Assembly (NCBI GenBank): GCA_009773975.1
Contig: VSMX01000024.1
Location: 1 to 18,176, forward strand
From: Desulfovibrio sp.
Lineage (GTDB): Bacteria > Desulfobacterota > Desulfovibrionia > Desulfovibrionales > Desulfovibrionaceae
DNA: 18,176 bases
Direction: 5' to 3'
Below, piece by piece: positions 5,595 to 13,741 of the stretch. A program made the position numbers and the translations under genes. Each line of letters opens with the position of its first letter. The stretch's first letter is position 1. Under the pieces are notes generated by a model. It was given only the letters and a program-made list of their open reading frames with translations. It had not been told where the DNA came from and ran no database searches.

Positions 5595-6608
5595 ATGAAG
5601 CAAAATTGGCTTATGAAAAGTCTTATGGGAGAAAAAAAGAATCTTGCTGTCTGTATCAGCCTGGATGTTGAAGAGGAAGGACTTTTTTCCGGCAGCTATC
5701 AGGCCTGGAATTGTTCCGTAACTAACGTGCGACGACTCAGGAAACTGGAGCCTCTCTGCAGGGAACTTGGATTTCCTCTTACCCTGCTCTGCACACATTC
5801 AGTTTTTGACAATCCTGAGGCCAGAAAAACACTTGAATACATGAGAGACACATGCGGCGCTGAAATAGGAGCCCATCTTCATCACTGGAGTACACCGCCA
5901 TACGATAAAAGCAGTCTGCAAAGTCCGCCTTTACGATCAGAGGTTTTGTCCCGTGATACCCTGAGAAAACGTCTTGAGGTTCTGCTGAATGCCGGGCGGG
6001 ATTTTCAGGGCGCTCCGCTTGAATGCTTTCGTATGGGACGCTGGGATTTACTCGCTTCATGGCGCCCAATGTTGAGTGAATCAGGAATTTTGATTGACAG
6101 CTCAATCTGCCCATTGCGACATTTCGCCGGTGGACCAAATCATTTTTCCGCTCCGTCAGATCCATACTGGGTCAGGGGTAAGGACAAATTATTGCTTGAA
6201 GCGCCAATTACCCAAATTCCCCTCAATGGCGCCATTGCAAAAATGTGGGATTCTCTTTGTGGTAAAAATCAGTATTTGAGAGACCGTTTCCACTTTTTTG
6301 GAGCAGCAAGCGCCAATCCTTTTTGGCATGGCCCTGGCATAATGCGTCTTGCAACAAGATTACACTCCATGCGCGGTGGCAAAGTTCTCAGCATTTTCTG
6401 GCATAGTTCGGAAATGCTTCCAGGTGCGTCCCCGCATACTCCAGACGAGGAGGCAGCAAATGCATTTCTTGAAAAAATCTTCAAATTCGGGCGTTGGTTA
6501 AATGAAAACTATAATGTAAAAGCAATTACCATGCGCGAGCTTTACCAGATGGCGCCAGACTTTTCTTTTGACGATTATGCGGAAGATTCCGATAACAGGG
6601 ATTGGTAG
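5595..6608 (+). CDS. Polysaccharide deacetylase-like (WalW-type) protein
   Basis: The product is 337 residues and probably cytoplasmic, with no signal peptide. NodB-homology hallmarks appear in order: SLDVEEE (Asp24, Glu26) in place of the usual metal-binding TFDD; EIGAHLHHW (His94, His96, His97) for the metal-binding histidines; FRMGRW (146-150), the motif-3 Arg/Trp; DSS (168-170); and FWHSSE (His270) near the end. This variant is typical of WalW-like proteins found with LPS or surface-polysaccharide genes, whose substrate is not known to me. ATGs at 5595, 5613 and 5625 all precede the conserved core and none has a clear ribosome site, so the start is uncertain. The gene converges on the flagellar operon with only a 6-bp gap and stands alone. 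Confidence 0.8.
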   Translation: MKQNWLMKSLMGEKKNLAVCISLDVEEEGLFSGSYQAWNCSVTNVRRLRKLEPLCRELGFPLTLLCTHSVFDNPEARKTLEYMRDTCGAEIGAHLHHWSTPPYDKSSLQSPPLRSEVLSRDTLRKRLEVLLNAGRDFQGAPLECFRMGRWDLLASWRPMLSESGILIDSSICPLRHFAGGPNHFSAPSDPYWVRGKDKLLLEAPITQIPLNGAIAKMWDSLCGKNQYLRDRFHFFGAASANPFWHGPGIMRLATRLHSMRGGKVLSIFWHSSEMLPGASPHTPDEEAANAFLEKIFKFGRWLNENYNVKAITMRELYQMAPDFSFDDYAEDSDNRDW

Positions 6609-6614
6609 GAAAAA

Positions 6615-7037
6615 TCAGGAATTCTGGGCCAAAATAAGCTCGACTTCATCGACGCTTATACCTGCATTTTTGGCAATTTGCCGGCTGGATAAGCCCTTGC
6701 GTTTACCGTTAAGGATAATTTCCCTCAAAAATTGAGGTGACCTGGTAATGCCTTCGGCCTGGGCCATAAGGCGTCTCAAGTCATTGGCGCGTTGCTCCAG
6801 TTTGCTGTCAAGTTCACGCAATTCCGCCTGTCGCTGCGCGAATGTGGCAACAATTTCCTTTTCCAGGCGCGCATTCATTTCTATACGCGCCAAAAGAGTT
6901 TGTTGATTATCCTGGAGACTATTGAGAAGTTTTTCAGAGCGGCGCAACCGCCAATAGAAAAGCAATGCGCCACAAAGAAGAATCAGTTCCAAAATCGAAC
7001 AGGCAATAATCAATAAAAGAAAAATTGTTTCATTCAT
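6615..7037 (-). CDS. Membrane-anchored coiled-coil protein, DUF2802-like
   Basis: The 140 residues begin with one N-terminal membrane helix (about 4-29, followed by RLRRSEK). A long charged coiled coil follows (about 33-92), then a C-terminal helix-turn-helix-like tail, GLSSRQIAKNAGISVDEVEL (about 115-134). This architecture matches DUF2802-type proteins that accompany flagellar and chemotaxis genes in other proteobacteria; their function is not established. Its start overlaps the stop of the upstream 105-aa gene by 4 nt (ATGA), so the two are translationally coupled. It is the last gene of the flagellar operon here. Confidence 0.7.
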   Translation of the reverse strand: MNETIFLLLIIACSILELILLCGALLFYWRLRRSEKLLNSLQDNQQTLLARIEMNARLEKEIVATFAQRQAELRELDSKLEQRANDLRRLMAQAEGITRSPQFLREIILNGKRKGLSSRQIAKNAGISVDEVELILAQNS

Positions 7038-7351
7038 ACTTTGACATTTAAAAAATTACCCACGATTGGCGAAGTTGCCCTGGGTGGTTCTTCTTCTGCG
7101 CTGATATCCGGCTTGTGCCTGGCGCGCATTCTACTTCCGAAAAACCCCCTGCTGCCTTCGCGATCCGGGTTTATATTGGACTTTTCGCTTTTGTCACTTT
7201 TTTCCACCTGCTGCCGTTCCTGTCTGGCCTGTTCGGCAGCAAGCACACGGCTCATTGCAAGGGATGCCTGCGGCGCAGTAGCCGCGACATTGGCCATATT
7301 CGAAAGACCGCTCTGGGCATATAATACAGCCATTGTTGTATCAACGCTCAT
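7034..7351 (-). CDS. Unknown 105-aa protein in the flagellar operon
   Basis: I do not recognise this protein. Residues 1-40 are Ala-rich and likely helical (MAVLYAQSGLSNMANVAATA). The middle (42-90) is highly charged and low in complexity, and the end is VGNFLNVKV. There is no signal peptide or membrane helix. The start has GGGA 6 nt before the ATG, 20 nt after the FliL-like gene, and the stop overlaps the next start. The tight spacing on both sides argues that it is a real gene. A role in flagella is inferred from position only. Confidence 0.65.
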   Translation of the reverse strand: MSVDTTMAVLYAQSGLSNMANVAATAPQASLAMSRVLAAEQARQERQQVEKSDKSEKSNINPDREGSRGFFGSRMRARHKPDISAEEEPPRATSPIVGNFLNVKV

Positions 7352-7371
7352 GGAAAATCCCTTGCCTGAAT

Positions 7372-8031
7372 TTAACGACTCAAATAGCTTTCAAAGACAA
7401 TATCTTCAACCTTTCCCTGTGTAAGATAATCATTGAAAACGGATAAAAGTTCCTTTTTGATTTCAGCCCCATTCCTTGCATCAGAAATAAAGTCTCTGTC
7501 CTTGCTGCGCAAATAATAATAAATGGCGTCTCTCAATGGCACAAGCTGCCTTTCTATCTCACGTTGTATATTTGGATCATGTGTGATAGCGGCAAATTTG
7601 CAAATCAGAAAATCAGTCCGTCCATGACTGTCTTTGCCTGGCACCACAAAGGTGGCAAATTCTCTGACAATGTCATTATCCTGGGCGCCGGGCGCAGGGG
7701 TTGGAACAACAATAACTTCCGGTTTTGGGCCTTCGGAGGGGGGCGGTGGGGGAGTACGAAAAAAGAACCACCACACGGCAGCTGTAACAAGCACAAGTAC
7801 CCCACAAGCTGCCATAACGATAAGGCGTTTCTTTTTCCGTTTCCTTGCGGCTTCTTCCGCTGCGCCATCATCAGGAGTAACCGGCAATTGTTCATCAAAC
7901 GGCGCAGGAGGAGCAGCCTTTTCTTCGGTCTGAAGAAAAGGAGCGTCATCAAGATCAAGCTCCACCTTTTTTTGCGCGCCAGCAGAGCCGGTTTCTTCTT
8001 GCTGCATTTGCAGTTCTGTTTCTTCAGCCAC
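7372..8031 (-). CDS. fliL: FliL-like flagellar basal-body-associated protein
   Basis: The 219 residues comprise an acidic, disordered cytoplasmic N-terminus (1-62), a basic KRKKKR stop and one membrane helix (about 70-91). A Pro-rich linker (94-116) leads to a periplasmic domain (about 120-219) with the FliL pattern: a beta-strand-rich start, a helical REIERQLVPLRDAIYYYL segment and the end LTQGKVEDIVFESYLSR. FliL surrounds the stator at the motor and affects torque and stator recruitment. The start is a GTG at 8031 with GGCGG about 7 nt upstream, 19 nt after cheY. The N-terminal cytoplasmic extension is longer than in enterobacterial FliL. Confidence 0.82.
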   Translation of the reverse strand: MAEETELQMQQEETGSAGAQKKVELDLDDAPFLQTEEKAAPPAPFDEQLPVTPDDGAAEEAARKRKKKRLIVMAACGVLVLVTAAVWWFFFRTPPPPPSEGPKPEVIVVPTPAPGAQDNDIVREFATFVVPGKDSHGRTDFLICKFAAITHDPNIQREIERQLVPLRDAIYYYLRSKDRDFISDARNGAEIKKELLSVFNDYLTQGKVEDIVFESYLSR

Positions 8032-8050
8032 GAAAAGCCGCCGTCATGCC

Positions 8051-8431
8051 CTATGGGAAAATTTTGTCAATTTTCTGTTTCATGGTATCGGCAGTGAAGG
8101 GTTTTACAATATAGTTTGAAACCTTGGCCTGCACCGCCTCAATAATATTTTCCTGTTGTGCTTCTGCTGTAACCATAAGAAATGGGGTATCAGCATACTG
8201 TTCGCTTGAACGGACCTTGCGCAAAAGCTCTATGCCTGTCATTTTGGGCATATTCCAGTCAGATACGATAAAATCGATTTTTTCACGATTTATTGTATCC
8301 CAGGCAGTTGTGCCATCATCAGCTTCCACAACATTATTAAAACCCAGCTGGCGTAAAATATTGCGGACAATGCGCCGCATTGTGGAGAAATCATCCACAA
8401 TCAGGACGCGCATATTGGGATCATAAGCCAT
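8051..8431 (-). CDS. cheY: CheY-type chemotaxis response regulator
   Basis: This is a single receiver domain of 126 residues with no output domain. Asp13 and Asp14 (acidic pocket), Asp58 (phosphate acceptor in SDWNMPKM), Thr88 and Lys110 (IVKPF) are all in place. Phosphorylated by CheA, it would bind the flagellar switch protein FliM. The start has AAGGAG 7-8 nt before the ATG, and the gene begins 14 nt after fliA. Placement inside the flhF-flhG-fliA operon supports a motility role. Confidence 0.95.
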   Translation of the reverse strand: MAYDPNMRVLIVDDFSTMRRIVRNILRQLGFNNVVEADDGTTAWDTINREKIDFIVSDWNMPKMTGIELLRKVRSSEQYADTPFLMVTAEAQQENIIEAVQAKVSNYIVKPFTADTMKQKIDKIFP

Positions 8432-8445
8432 GAAACACTCCTTTT

Positions 8446-9228
8446 TCAGAATTCCACGGAATCGCCGTATATATTAATAAAACTACGGCGAAGACGATTT
8501 AATGCCTGGGAATGCAGCTGGGATACGCGACCTTCCGTAATACCCATTATTTCTGCGGTTTCCCGCATATTCAACTCATCTGTGTAATAGAGGGAGAGTA
8601 CCAACTTTTCTCTTGGCGTCAAGTCTTCGATCAGAGGCGCAATTTTTTCAGCCAATTCACTCATCGCGGTTCTGGAGTATGGTTCGCCTCCATTTTCCAC
8701 AGTGTCGATTGATACAGAATCCTGAATAGCATCGAGTGAAAGCCACATCTGATTCTGGAGGGCCTCAAGCCCCTGCCGGACATCACGCACATCCAGACCG
8801 GTAATCTGGCACAATTCATCCTCTGTTGCTGGACGGCCCTTTTCGTGTTCACATGCGCGCATGGCCTCGTCTATAGTTCGCACACGTTGCCTCAATGAAC
8901 GGGGAAACCAGTCCAGCCTTCTCAATTCGTCAAGCATTGCGCCACGGATACGGTTTTCAGCATAAGTCTCAAAACGTATTCCCAATTGCGGCCTGAATTT
9001 GCCCAGCGCTTCCATCAGACCAAGAGTGCCAGCACTTATAAGTTCGGACAATTCCACACTCCGCGGGAGCTTGGCTTTAAGCCTGAGCGCCAGGAATCTG
9101 ATCTTGGGCGCATAATGCCGTACTATCTGTTCTTGCTGGGCAGGAGAAAAGTCATCCCAGGATGTAATGCCGGTTTCGAGGGATTCCCAGGGACATACAG
9201 CCTCTGCCCGCGCTGTGCCGCTCTTCAT
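8446..9228 (-). CDS. fliA: Flagellar sigma factor FliA (sigma-28)
   Basis: The product directs RNA polymerase to late flagellar and chemotaxis promoters. Region 2 spans about 40-110, with SELISAGTLGLMEALGKF and then FETYAENRIRGAMLDELRRL. Region 3 is a segment with GRPATEDELCQITGL. Region 4 is LTPREKLVLSLYYTDELN leading to the helix-turn-helix MRETAEIMGITEGRVSQLHS. I chose the ATG at 9228 (260 aa) over the one at 9234, because GGGTGA directly touches the first ATG but is well spaced from the second. It follows flhG by 53 nt and precedes cheY by 14 nt. No anti-sigma FlgM gene is in the window. Confidence 0.95.
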   Translation of the reverse strand: MKSGTARAEAVCPWESLETGITSWDDFSPAQQEQIVRHYAPKIRFLALRLKAKLPRSVELSELISAGTLGLMEALGKFRPQLGIRFETYAENRIRGAMLDELRRLDWFPRSLRQRVRTIDEAMRACEHEKGRPATEDELCQITGLDVRDVRQGLEALQNQMWLSLDAIQDSVSIDTVENGGEPYSRTAMSELAEKIAPLIEDLTPREKLVLSLYYTDELNMRETAEIMGITEGRVSQLHSQALNRLRRSFINIYGDSVEF

Positions 9229-9281
9229 TATCATTCACCCGCATTGTGGTTTATCGTGCTCCGAATCCAATACAAAAACAC

Positions 9282-10094
9282 CTATCTGAAAAGAAGTTTC
9301 TTCCAGAAAAATTTTATATTGCCGTCAGTATCGCGTGGCGAATCCCAGTTTGTTATGGATTGCGCAAGCTGATCCACGGCTTTCGATGCCGGGCTCTGTG
9401 CATCTACTGCAAGAAAGGGTTTTTGATTGACAACACCCTTACGCACATTGTTGTCTCTGGGAATTACTCCAGCCAGATCCAGGGAAACCCCACTCAAAAA
9501 CCTGTCGCAGGCCTGATACAGGCAGGAGAACATATCTTTTGCCGTTTTCTGGTCTGGCGCCATATTGACGCATACCTTGAAATGTTCGACACCGTGTTTC
9601 AGTTTCAAAACCTTGATCAATGCATAGGCATCGGTCAAAGATGTTGGTTCGGGCGTCAGCACAACCAGGCGTTCCTGGGCAGCCAGATTGAAATAAAGCA
9701 CATTATCGTTGATACCGGCGCCAGTATCAACTATCAGGTAGTCCAGTTCATCCTCCAGCTCTCCTACAGATTCCAGAAGCTCCAGTTTTTGCCCGGTAGA
9801 AAGGATAAGCATATCGCTTATTCCAGAAGACGCTGGAAGGATGGAAAAACCATATGGTGTCGGGTAAAGGATGTCACGCAGTGATGCACCTTCATGAAAC
9901 AGATGGAAAAGATTTTTTCTGGGCGTAAGGCCAAGAAGAACATCTACATTGGCCAGCCCAAGATCGGCATCTACCAGCGCAACACGTTTGCCTTTCAAAG
10001 CCAGTGAAAGAGCAAGATTGACAGAAAGATTTGTTTTGCCCACCCCACCTTTGCCGGAAGTAACCGAAAATACGAGGGGGAACGTGCCATCCAT
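9282..10094 (-). CDS. flhG: FlhG (FleN/YlxH) MinD-like ATPase, flagellar number regulator
   Basis: This is a ParA/MinD-type ATPase that works with FlhF to limit flagellar number and placement. It has the deviant Walker A TSGKGGVGKTN (about 12-22 from the chosen start), DADLGLANVDVLLGL as switch I/A', and DYLIVDTGAGI as the Walker B region. The C-terminus is basic and aromatic (NIKFFWKKLLFR), in keeping with the membrane-targeting end of the family. Two starts are possible: ATG at 10109, with no ribosome site, and ATG at 10094, with GGTGG about 7 nt upstream. I prefer the latter, giving 270 aa. It lies 61 nt after flhF. Confidence 0.93.
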   Translation of the reverse strand: MDGTFPLVFSVTSGKGGVGKTNLSVNLALSLALKGKRVALVDADLGLANVDVLLGLTPRKNLFHLFHEGASLRDILYPTPYGFSILPASSGISDMLILSTGQKLELLESVGELEDELDYLIVDTGAGINDNVLYFNLAAQERLVVLTPEPTSLTDAYALIKVLKLKHGVEHFKVCVNMAPDQKTAKDMFSCLYQACDRFLSGVSLDLAGVIPRDNNVRKGVVNQKPFLAVDAQSPASKAVDQLAQSITNWDSPRDTDGNIKFFWKKLLFR

Positions 10095-10155
10095 TATATT
10101 TTCCACCATATTTTTCTGTTTCGTGGGACCAACCGTCCATAACGCGCCAAAATAT

Positions 10156-11256
10156 TCAAACGGTTCGACCGGTTACACTTTTTACCTGATTCCTGGTCGC
10201 CTCCGGGCCAGGTCCCGGTAGCTGCCTCTTGAAAATCAGACGCCAGACAAGAGGTTCGGTAGCAGGCTCCAGGCTTTCCTTGAGTTCAGGTCCATAAGAT
10301 AGCGCCGAAACAGGAAGGCAGGATTCATTGGCAACGTTGACTATGTTGCCAAAGCTTGCAGCTTCGTCCAGTTTTGTCCATACAATGCCACCTGGCCCGC
10401 AGGTTTTGTAACGGCGTAAAAATTCCTGCGTCTGAAGAGGGTCGCAAAATGGAGCCATTGTGATTTGTGTCGCGGAATCCTGGGTATCCAGGCCCATTTC
10501 TCCAAGCCATGCTTCAAGCGTCCTGCCCGAACTCAAACCTGGCGTATCGACAAAAACGTAATCCACATGGGAAGTGCTTTTAAGAGCCCTCGCCATGGCA
10601 TCAGAATCAGGCGCTTCCAAATAAATAAGATTGGAAAGTTCGGCCCAATGTCTCAAAATCATTCTGCCATTGCCGCGTAGGCAGTCCGCATTGATAAAGG
10701 CAATGCGGCAGGCTTGGTCGGCCCTGCGCAGCAGTAATGCAAATCTCAAACCGGTTGTGGTTTTGCCGGATCCAAAAGGTCCTGCCATGATCTGTATGTG
10801 CTGAGGCCAATTAACAGCATTGAACGCCTTGACAGGTGCCATCCCGGAAAGACATTCCAGGACTGACGAATTGGGATTGGCCAAAAGCCGTCTGTAAAGT
10901 TCAACAGCCACAGCATCGGATACACCTTCGCGCTGAAGGTATTCCAGGGCAATGCGTTGCCTCGGCGTAAGGCGCTCAAGCTGGATTGCCGGTTTCATCA
11001 GCGCGAAAAGCTGATCCTTGATTTTCATCCAATCCCGGTGCCATTCACTGAAACCGCTGGGCATTCCGCTTGCGGAAGCAATTGAACCAGAAGCGCCCTG
11101 CTCCTCTCTCTCCAGTCCTGCTGTTATCTCATGAAAGACCTCGCCATTCTTGCGATAGGTGCGGTTTCCCAGGATTACTGCATCCGGCCCCATTTCAGCC
11201 TTGACCATTGCAAGCACTTCTTGCGATGTGGAGCCGGTGAAGGTTTTTACCTGCAT
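10156..11256 (-). CDS. flhF: FlhF, SRP-family GTPase for flagellar placement
   Basis: The 366 residues begin with the family's characteristic MQVKTFTG..S.EVL..VK.E.G.DAVIL segment (1-29). A short variable B region precedes the NG domain: P-loop GPFGSGKTT (160-167), DTPGL (237-241), TKLDE (294-298) and a closing NVANESCLPVSALSYG. FlhF recruits early basal-body components to the pole and is switched by FlhG. The B region and overall length are at the short end for the family, which often exceeds 400 residues. Start: AGGAATGAATCC before the ATG. It is the first gene of the operon here; its usual upstream neighbour flhA is not in the window. Confidence 0.95.
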   Translation of the reverse strand: MQVKTFTGSTSQEVLAMVKAEMGPDAVILGNRTYRKNGEVFHEITAGLEREEQGASGSIASASGMPSGFSEWHRDWMKIKDQLFALMKPAIQLERLTPRQRIALEYLQREGVSDAVAVELYRRLLANPNSSVLECLSGMAPVKAFNAVNWPQHIQIMAGPFGSGKTTTGLRFALLLRRADQACRIAFINADCLRGNGRMILRHWAELSNLIYLEAPDSDAMARALKSTSHVDYVFVDTPGLSSGRTLEAWLGEMGLDTQDSATQITMAPFCDPLQTQEFLRRYKTCGPGGIVWTKLDEAASFGNIVNVANESCLPVSALSYGPELKESLEPATEPLVWRLIFKRQLPGPGPEATRNQVKSVTGRTV

Positions 11257-11307
11257 GGATTCATTCCTGACAAATTAAACGTGCCGCCATCCTGACCAAC
11301 AAATTAC

Positions 11308-11334
11308 ATTATACAAAATCAGGCTCGGTGTAAA
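11308..11334 (-). promoter_or_regulatory. Candidate promoter of the flhF operon
   Basis: On the minus strand TATAAT (11308-11313) is preceded by TTTACA with 15 bp between, or TTTTAC with 16 bp. It lies about 50 nt before the flhF start. The minus-10 is perfect, and the minus-35 is weak or poorly spaced. I saw no sigma-54 GG/GC pair in the right spacing here. Confidence 0.4.
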
Positions 11335-11431
11335 ACATGACTTGTTTATCAAAAATGTAAAATAAAATCAAAAAACTTATTTTACATAAAAAATTACAAA
11401 AAAACCAATAAAAAAACCAGAAACAGCAAAA

Positions 11432-11446
11432 AACAGCTTGGCTGCT
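11432..11446 (-). terminator. Probable rho-independent terminator after the YigZ gene
   Basis: On the minus strand AGCAGC-caa-GCTGTT, a 6-bp stem with one G-U pair and a 3-nt loop, is followed by TTTT a few bases after the YigZ stop. It separates that gene from the flhF operon, whose promoter candidate lies about 100 bp further on. Confidence 0.5.
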
Positions 11447-11453
11447 AAATTAA

Positions 11454-12089
11454 TTAGCAAAGTTCAAAAATCGTTTTTCCATTGCTAAGTCTGGCAAGTT
11501 CTTCGGTGAGTCCTGTAGTGCAATCAAGAGGTAAATTGAAAAATATTTCAACAGAATCCGAGTATTTTTCTTCTTCAATTGTTGCCCCGTGCGCTGCTAA
11601 CACGCGTCTTACAGGCTCGAGGAGTGAATAAGCTATCCTTATAACAGCCCTGCAAGCCGGAGCAAAATTTCTAACCGGCAAATCAAGAAGATTTGTTTGC
11701 ACACTTTCCTGATAGGCGTGCGCAAGACCGCCTGTACCGAGTTTTATTCCTCCAAACCAGCGAGTTACGACAACTGCAATTTCGCCAATGCCACCATGCA
11801 AAAGCACATTGAGCATTGGGCGCCCTGCGGTGTGGTGGGGTTCGCCATCGTCGGATGATCCTATGCGGGCCGTATCTCCTGGTGGACCAGCAAGGTAAGC
11901 CCAGCAATTATGTGTTGCATCCGGATACAGGACTTTTCTTGCTTCAATGCCAGCCCTTGCCTTGGCCGGACTTTCAGCATGAAAACCCTGAGCCAGAAAG
12001 CGACTTTTTCTGATTTCCAGAAAAGTTTCATGCGGATTATCAAAAAACACCGCTGGGACAAGATAGCCGATCCTGGCATTGCAAATCAT
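11454..12089 (-). CDS. yigZ: YigZ/IMPACT family protein
   Basis: The 211 residues from the ATG at 12089 carry the YigZ core: IRKSRFLAQ (26-34), PDATHNCWAYLAG (56-68), SSDDGEPHHTAGRPML (78-93) and VVVTRWFGGIKLGTGGLAHAY (106-126). A C-terminal ferredoxin-like domain (DUF1949 type, about 145-211) follows. The family is linked to translation and nutrient stress through IMPACT/YIH1 in eukaryotes; the bacterial role is not settled. The frame remains open a further 73 codons upstream, but I start at 12089 because the length then fits the family (about 205 aa). The ribosome site (GGA) is weak. Confidence 0.85.
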   Translation of the reverse strand: MICNARIGYLVPAVFFDNPHETFLEIRKSRFLAQGFHAESPAKARAGIEARKVLYPDATHNCWAYLAGPPGDTARIGSSDDGEPHHTAGRPMLNVLLHGGIGEIAVVVTRWFGGIKLGTGGLAHAYQESVQTNLLDLPVRNFAPACRAVIRIAYSLLEPVRRVLAAHGATIEEEKYSDSVEIFFNLPLDCTTGLTEELARLSNGKTIFELC

Positions 12090-12297
12090 GATTGTTCCAA
12101 AATAACTATCTGTTCCAAATCCATTGTGCCTGATAAAAATGATCTGGAATAATCCTGGCAGCCAGTAAAAGACAAGATAGAACAAAAATCGAACCGCGAC
12201 AGGCAAAGTTAAAAAATTTTTCACAGATCCGATTTGTTCAATACTATTAACAACAGGGACCCCATTTGGGCAAGCGGAAATTTTATCCATTCCGGCA

Positions 12298-12326
12298 TTG
12301 CAATACATAATCCCGCAGGATAAGAT
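12298..12326 (+). promoter_or_regulatory. Candidate sigma-70 promoter of the CNNM-family gene
   Basis: TTGCAA (12298-12303), 17 bp and TAAGAT (12321-12326) lie about 43 nt before the start codon. Both boxes match the consensus at four or five of six bases. Confidence 0.5.
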
Positions 12327-12368
12327 TGAAGAGGAAAATATCTTGTAATTGCACTTCAGGATGGTTTT

Positions 12369-13400
12369 ATGGTCACCCTAGTATTGGCAATCAGTGTGGC
12401 AGTTCTTGTATCTTTTTTATGTTCCCTGGCTGAAGCCGCGCTTTATGCGATACCTTGGAGCGCCATTGAAAATTTGCGAAAATCAGGGCGCTCCACTGGC
12501 GAACTTTTGTACAATATGCGCACTGAAGTTGACAAACCTATTGCAGCCATTCTCACCCTGAACACAGTTGCCAATACCGCAGGCTCAACAATTGCGGGCG
12601 CAGCTTTTCTTGCTGTTTTTGGGCCTGATCACATGGCCCTTTTCGCCACATTCTTCACTATAATTATCCTGGCGTTTGGCGAAATTGTGCCAAAAACACT
12701 AGGTGTGGCTCACGCAACTCCGATAGCCCTGGTTCTTGCGCGGCCATTGGCCTGGTCTGTAAAACTATTGACTCCGTTTTTATGGCTTACCAGTCTTTTG
12801 ACAAGACTGCTTTCACCATCGGATAACAGTCCGCAAATTTCGGAAGACGACATCAGGGCAATAGCGAGCCTTTCCCGCCAGGCAGGACGTATCAAGCCTT
12901 ATGAGGAAAGTTTCATCCGTAATGTTCTTACACTGGATCAGAAAAGAGTATATGAAATCATGACCCCACGAACGGTTGTCTTTTCTCTTCCGGATAGCCT
13001 TAGTGTGGAGGAAGCATACAGAGATCCGCGAATCTGGCATTTTTCCCGTATACCTGCCTACGGAGAAGACAATGAAGATCTGGTGGGGCTTGTGGAAAGA
13101 AGAACATTGGGGCAATGCTATGCCGATGGCAAGACATCAGCCAAACTTAACGAAATAATGCGTCCCTTGCATTTTGTGCTGGAAAGTCTGCCCCTGGATC
13201 TCCTGCTTCGGGAGCTACTTCAGGAACGGGTACATCTATTTGCAGTAATTGACGAGTATGGCGGTCTGGCTGGTGTGGTCTCGCTTGAGGATGTGCTGGA
13301 AGAAATTCTTGGTAGCGAAATTATGGACGAAAGTGATAATGTTGCCGACTTGCGCGCGCTTGCAAGGGAAAGACGCAAGGCATTACGGAAGCATGGATAG
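12369..13400 (+). CDS. CNNM/CorC-type membrane protein with DUF21 and CBS domains
   Basis: The 343 residues begin with a DUF21/CNNM transmembrane domain (1-150) with helices near 4-26, 57-83, 90-110 and 117-147. It contains the conserved ALY near 24-26, LNTVANTAGS (64-73) and FGEIVPKTLG (103-112). A CBS pair (about 197-320) opens with EIMTPRT and closes with AVIDEYGGLAGVVSLEDVLEEILG. Relatives move Mg2+ or other divalent cations, with the CBS pair binding nucleotides. The C-terminal CorC_HlyC domain present in many relatives is absent, since the protein ends 26 residues after the CBS pair. Start: AGGA 7 nt before the ATG. The gene is alone on its strand. Transport substrate is not deducible. 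Confidence 0.88.
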   Translation: MVTLVLAISVAVLVSFLCSLAEAALYAIPWSAIENLRKSGRSTGELLYNMRTEVDKPIAAILTLNTVANTAGSTIAGAAFLAVFGPDHMALFATFFTIIILAFGEIVPKTLGVAHATPIALVLARPLAWSVKLLTPFLWLTSLLTRLLSPSDNSPQISEDDIRAIASLSRQAGRIKPYEESFIRNVLTLDQKRVYEIMTPRTVVFSLPDSLSVEEAYRDPRIWHFSRIPAYGEDNEDLVGLVERRTLGQCYADGKTSAKLNEIMRPLHFVLESLPLDLLLRELLQERVHLFAVIDEYGGLAGVVSLEDVLEEILGSEIMDESDNVADLRALARERRKALRKHG

Positions 13401-13494
13401 TTTCGTATTAAATTACAATATTCTGAATGTCAGGTGCAGCATGATCACGATAGCATCTATTGTATTCCAAAAGCCCAAAGATTAGATTCGGCTT

Positions 13495-13737
13495 ATGAAA
13501 GAACTCGATCCACACACTATTCGTCCCTGCCTTGCATGTGGCCGCACGGATGCGCGTATGGAATCAATCCTTCCTCCTGGCCGCCGCCAGGAAGTCTGGC
13601 GAGTTGTCTTCTCTTGCGGCCAGACATTGCAGCAATGGTCAGTTTCCCAAGGGGCAGCCATCAGGGCCTGGAATCGCAATCTCGCCCAGGAAAATGACAA
13701 TTTTGCCCCGCCGCCCATAACCCATCACAATTTATAA
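13495..13737 (+). CDS. Small Lar-like zinc-ribbon protein
   Basis: The 80 residues follow the pattern of Lar-type restriction-alleviation proteins and related phage proteins: PCLACGRTDA near the start (Cys12, Cys15), a central W.VVFSCG (Cys41) and a closing A.RAWNRN (57-62). Such proteins usually have two Cys pairs. Here the first Cys of the second pair is missing, so zinc binding may be weakened or use another ligand. The ribosome site is weak. It lies 94 bp after the CNNM gene on the same strand and ends 4 bp before repeat copy B. I see no phage or restriction genes nearby, so it may be a stray phage gene or a domesticated one. Confidence 0.6.
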   Translation: MKELDPHTIRPCLACGRTDARMESILPPGRRQEVWRVVFSCGQTLQQWSVSQGAAIRAWNRNLAQENDNFAPPPITHHNL

Positions 13738-13741
13738 AAAT

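Noticed and set aside
9892..10140. 82-codon minus frame beginning between flhF and flhG
   Set aside because: It overlaps the conserved ATPase core of flhG in another frame and is a shadow.
12090..12308. 73-codon N-terminal extension of the YigZ gene with a hydrophobic stretch
   Set aside because: YigZ family length and its N-terminal pattern fit a start at 12089, and the extension has no ribosome site. The hydrophobic run is likely chance in AT-rich sequence.
13434..13697. 87-codon plus frame overlapping the Lar-like gene
   Set aside because: It is a different frame of the same stretch. The Lar-like frame has the CxxC and AWNR pattern; this one has none.
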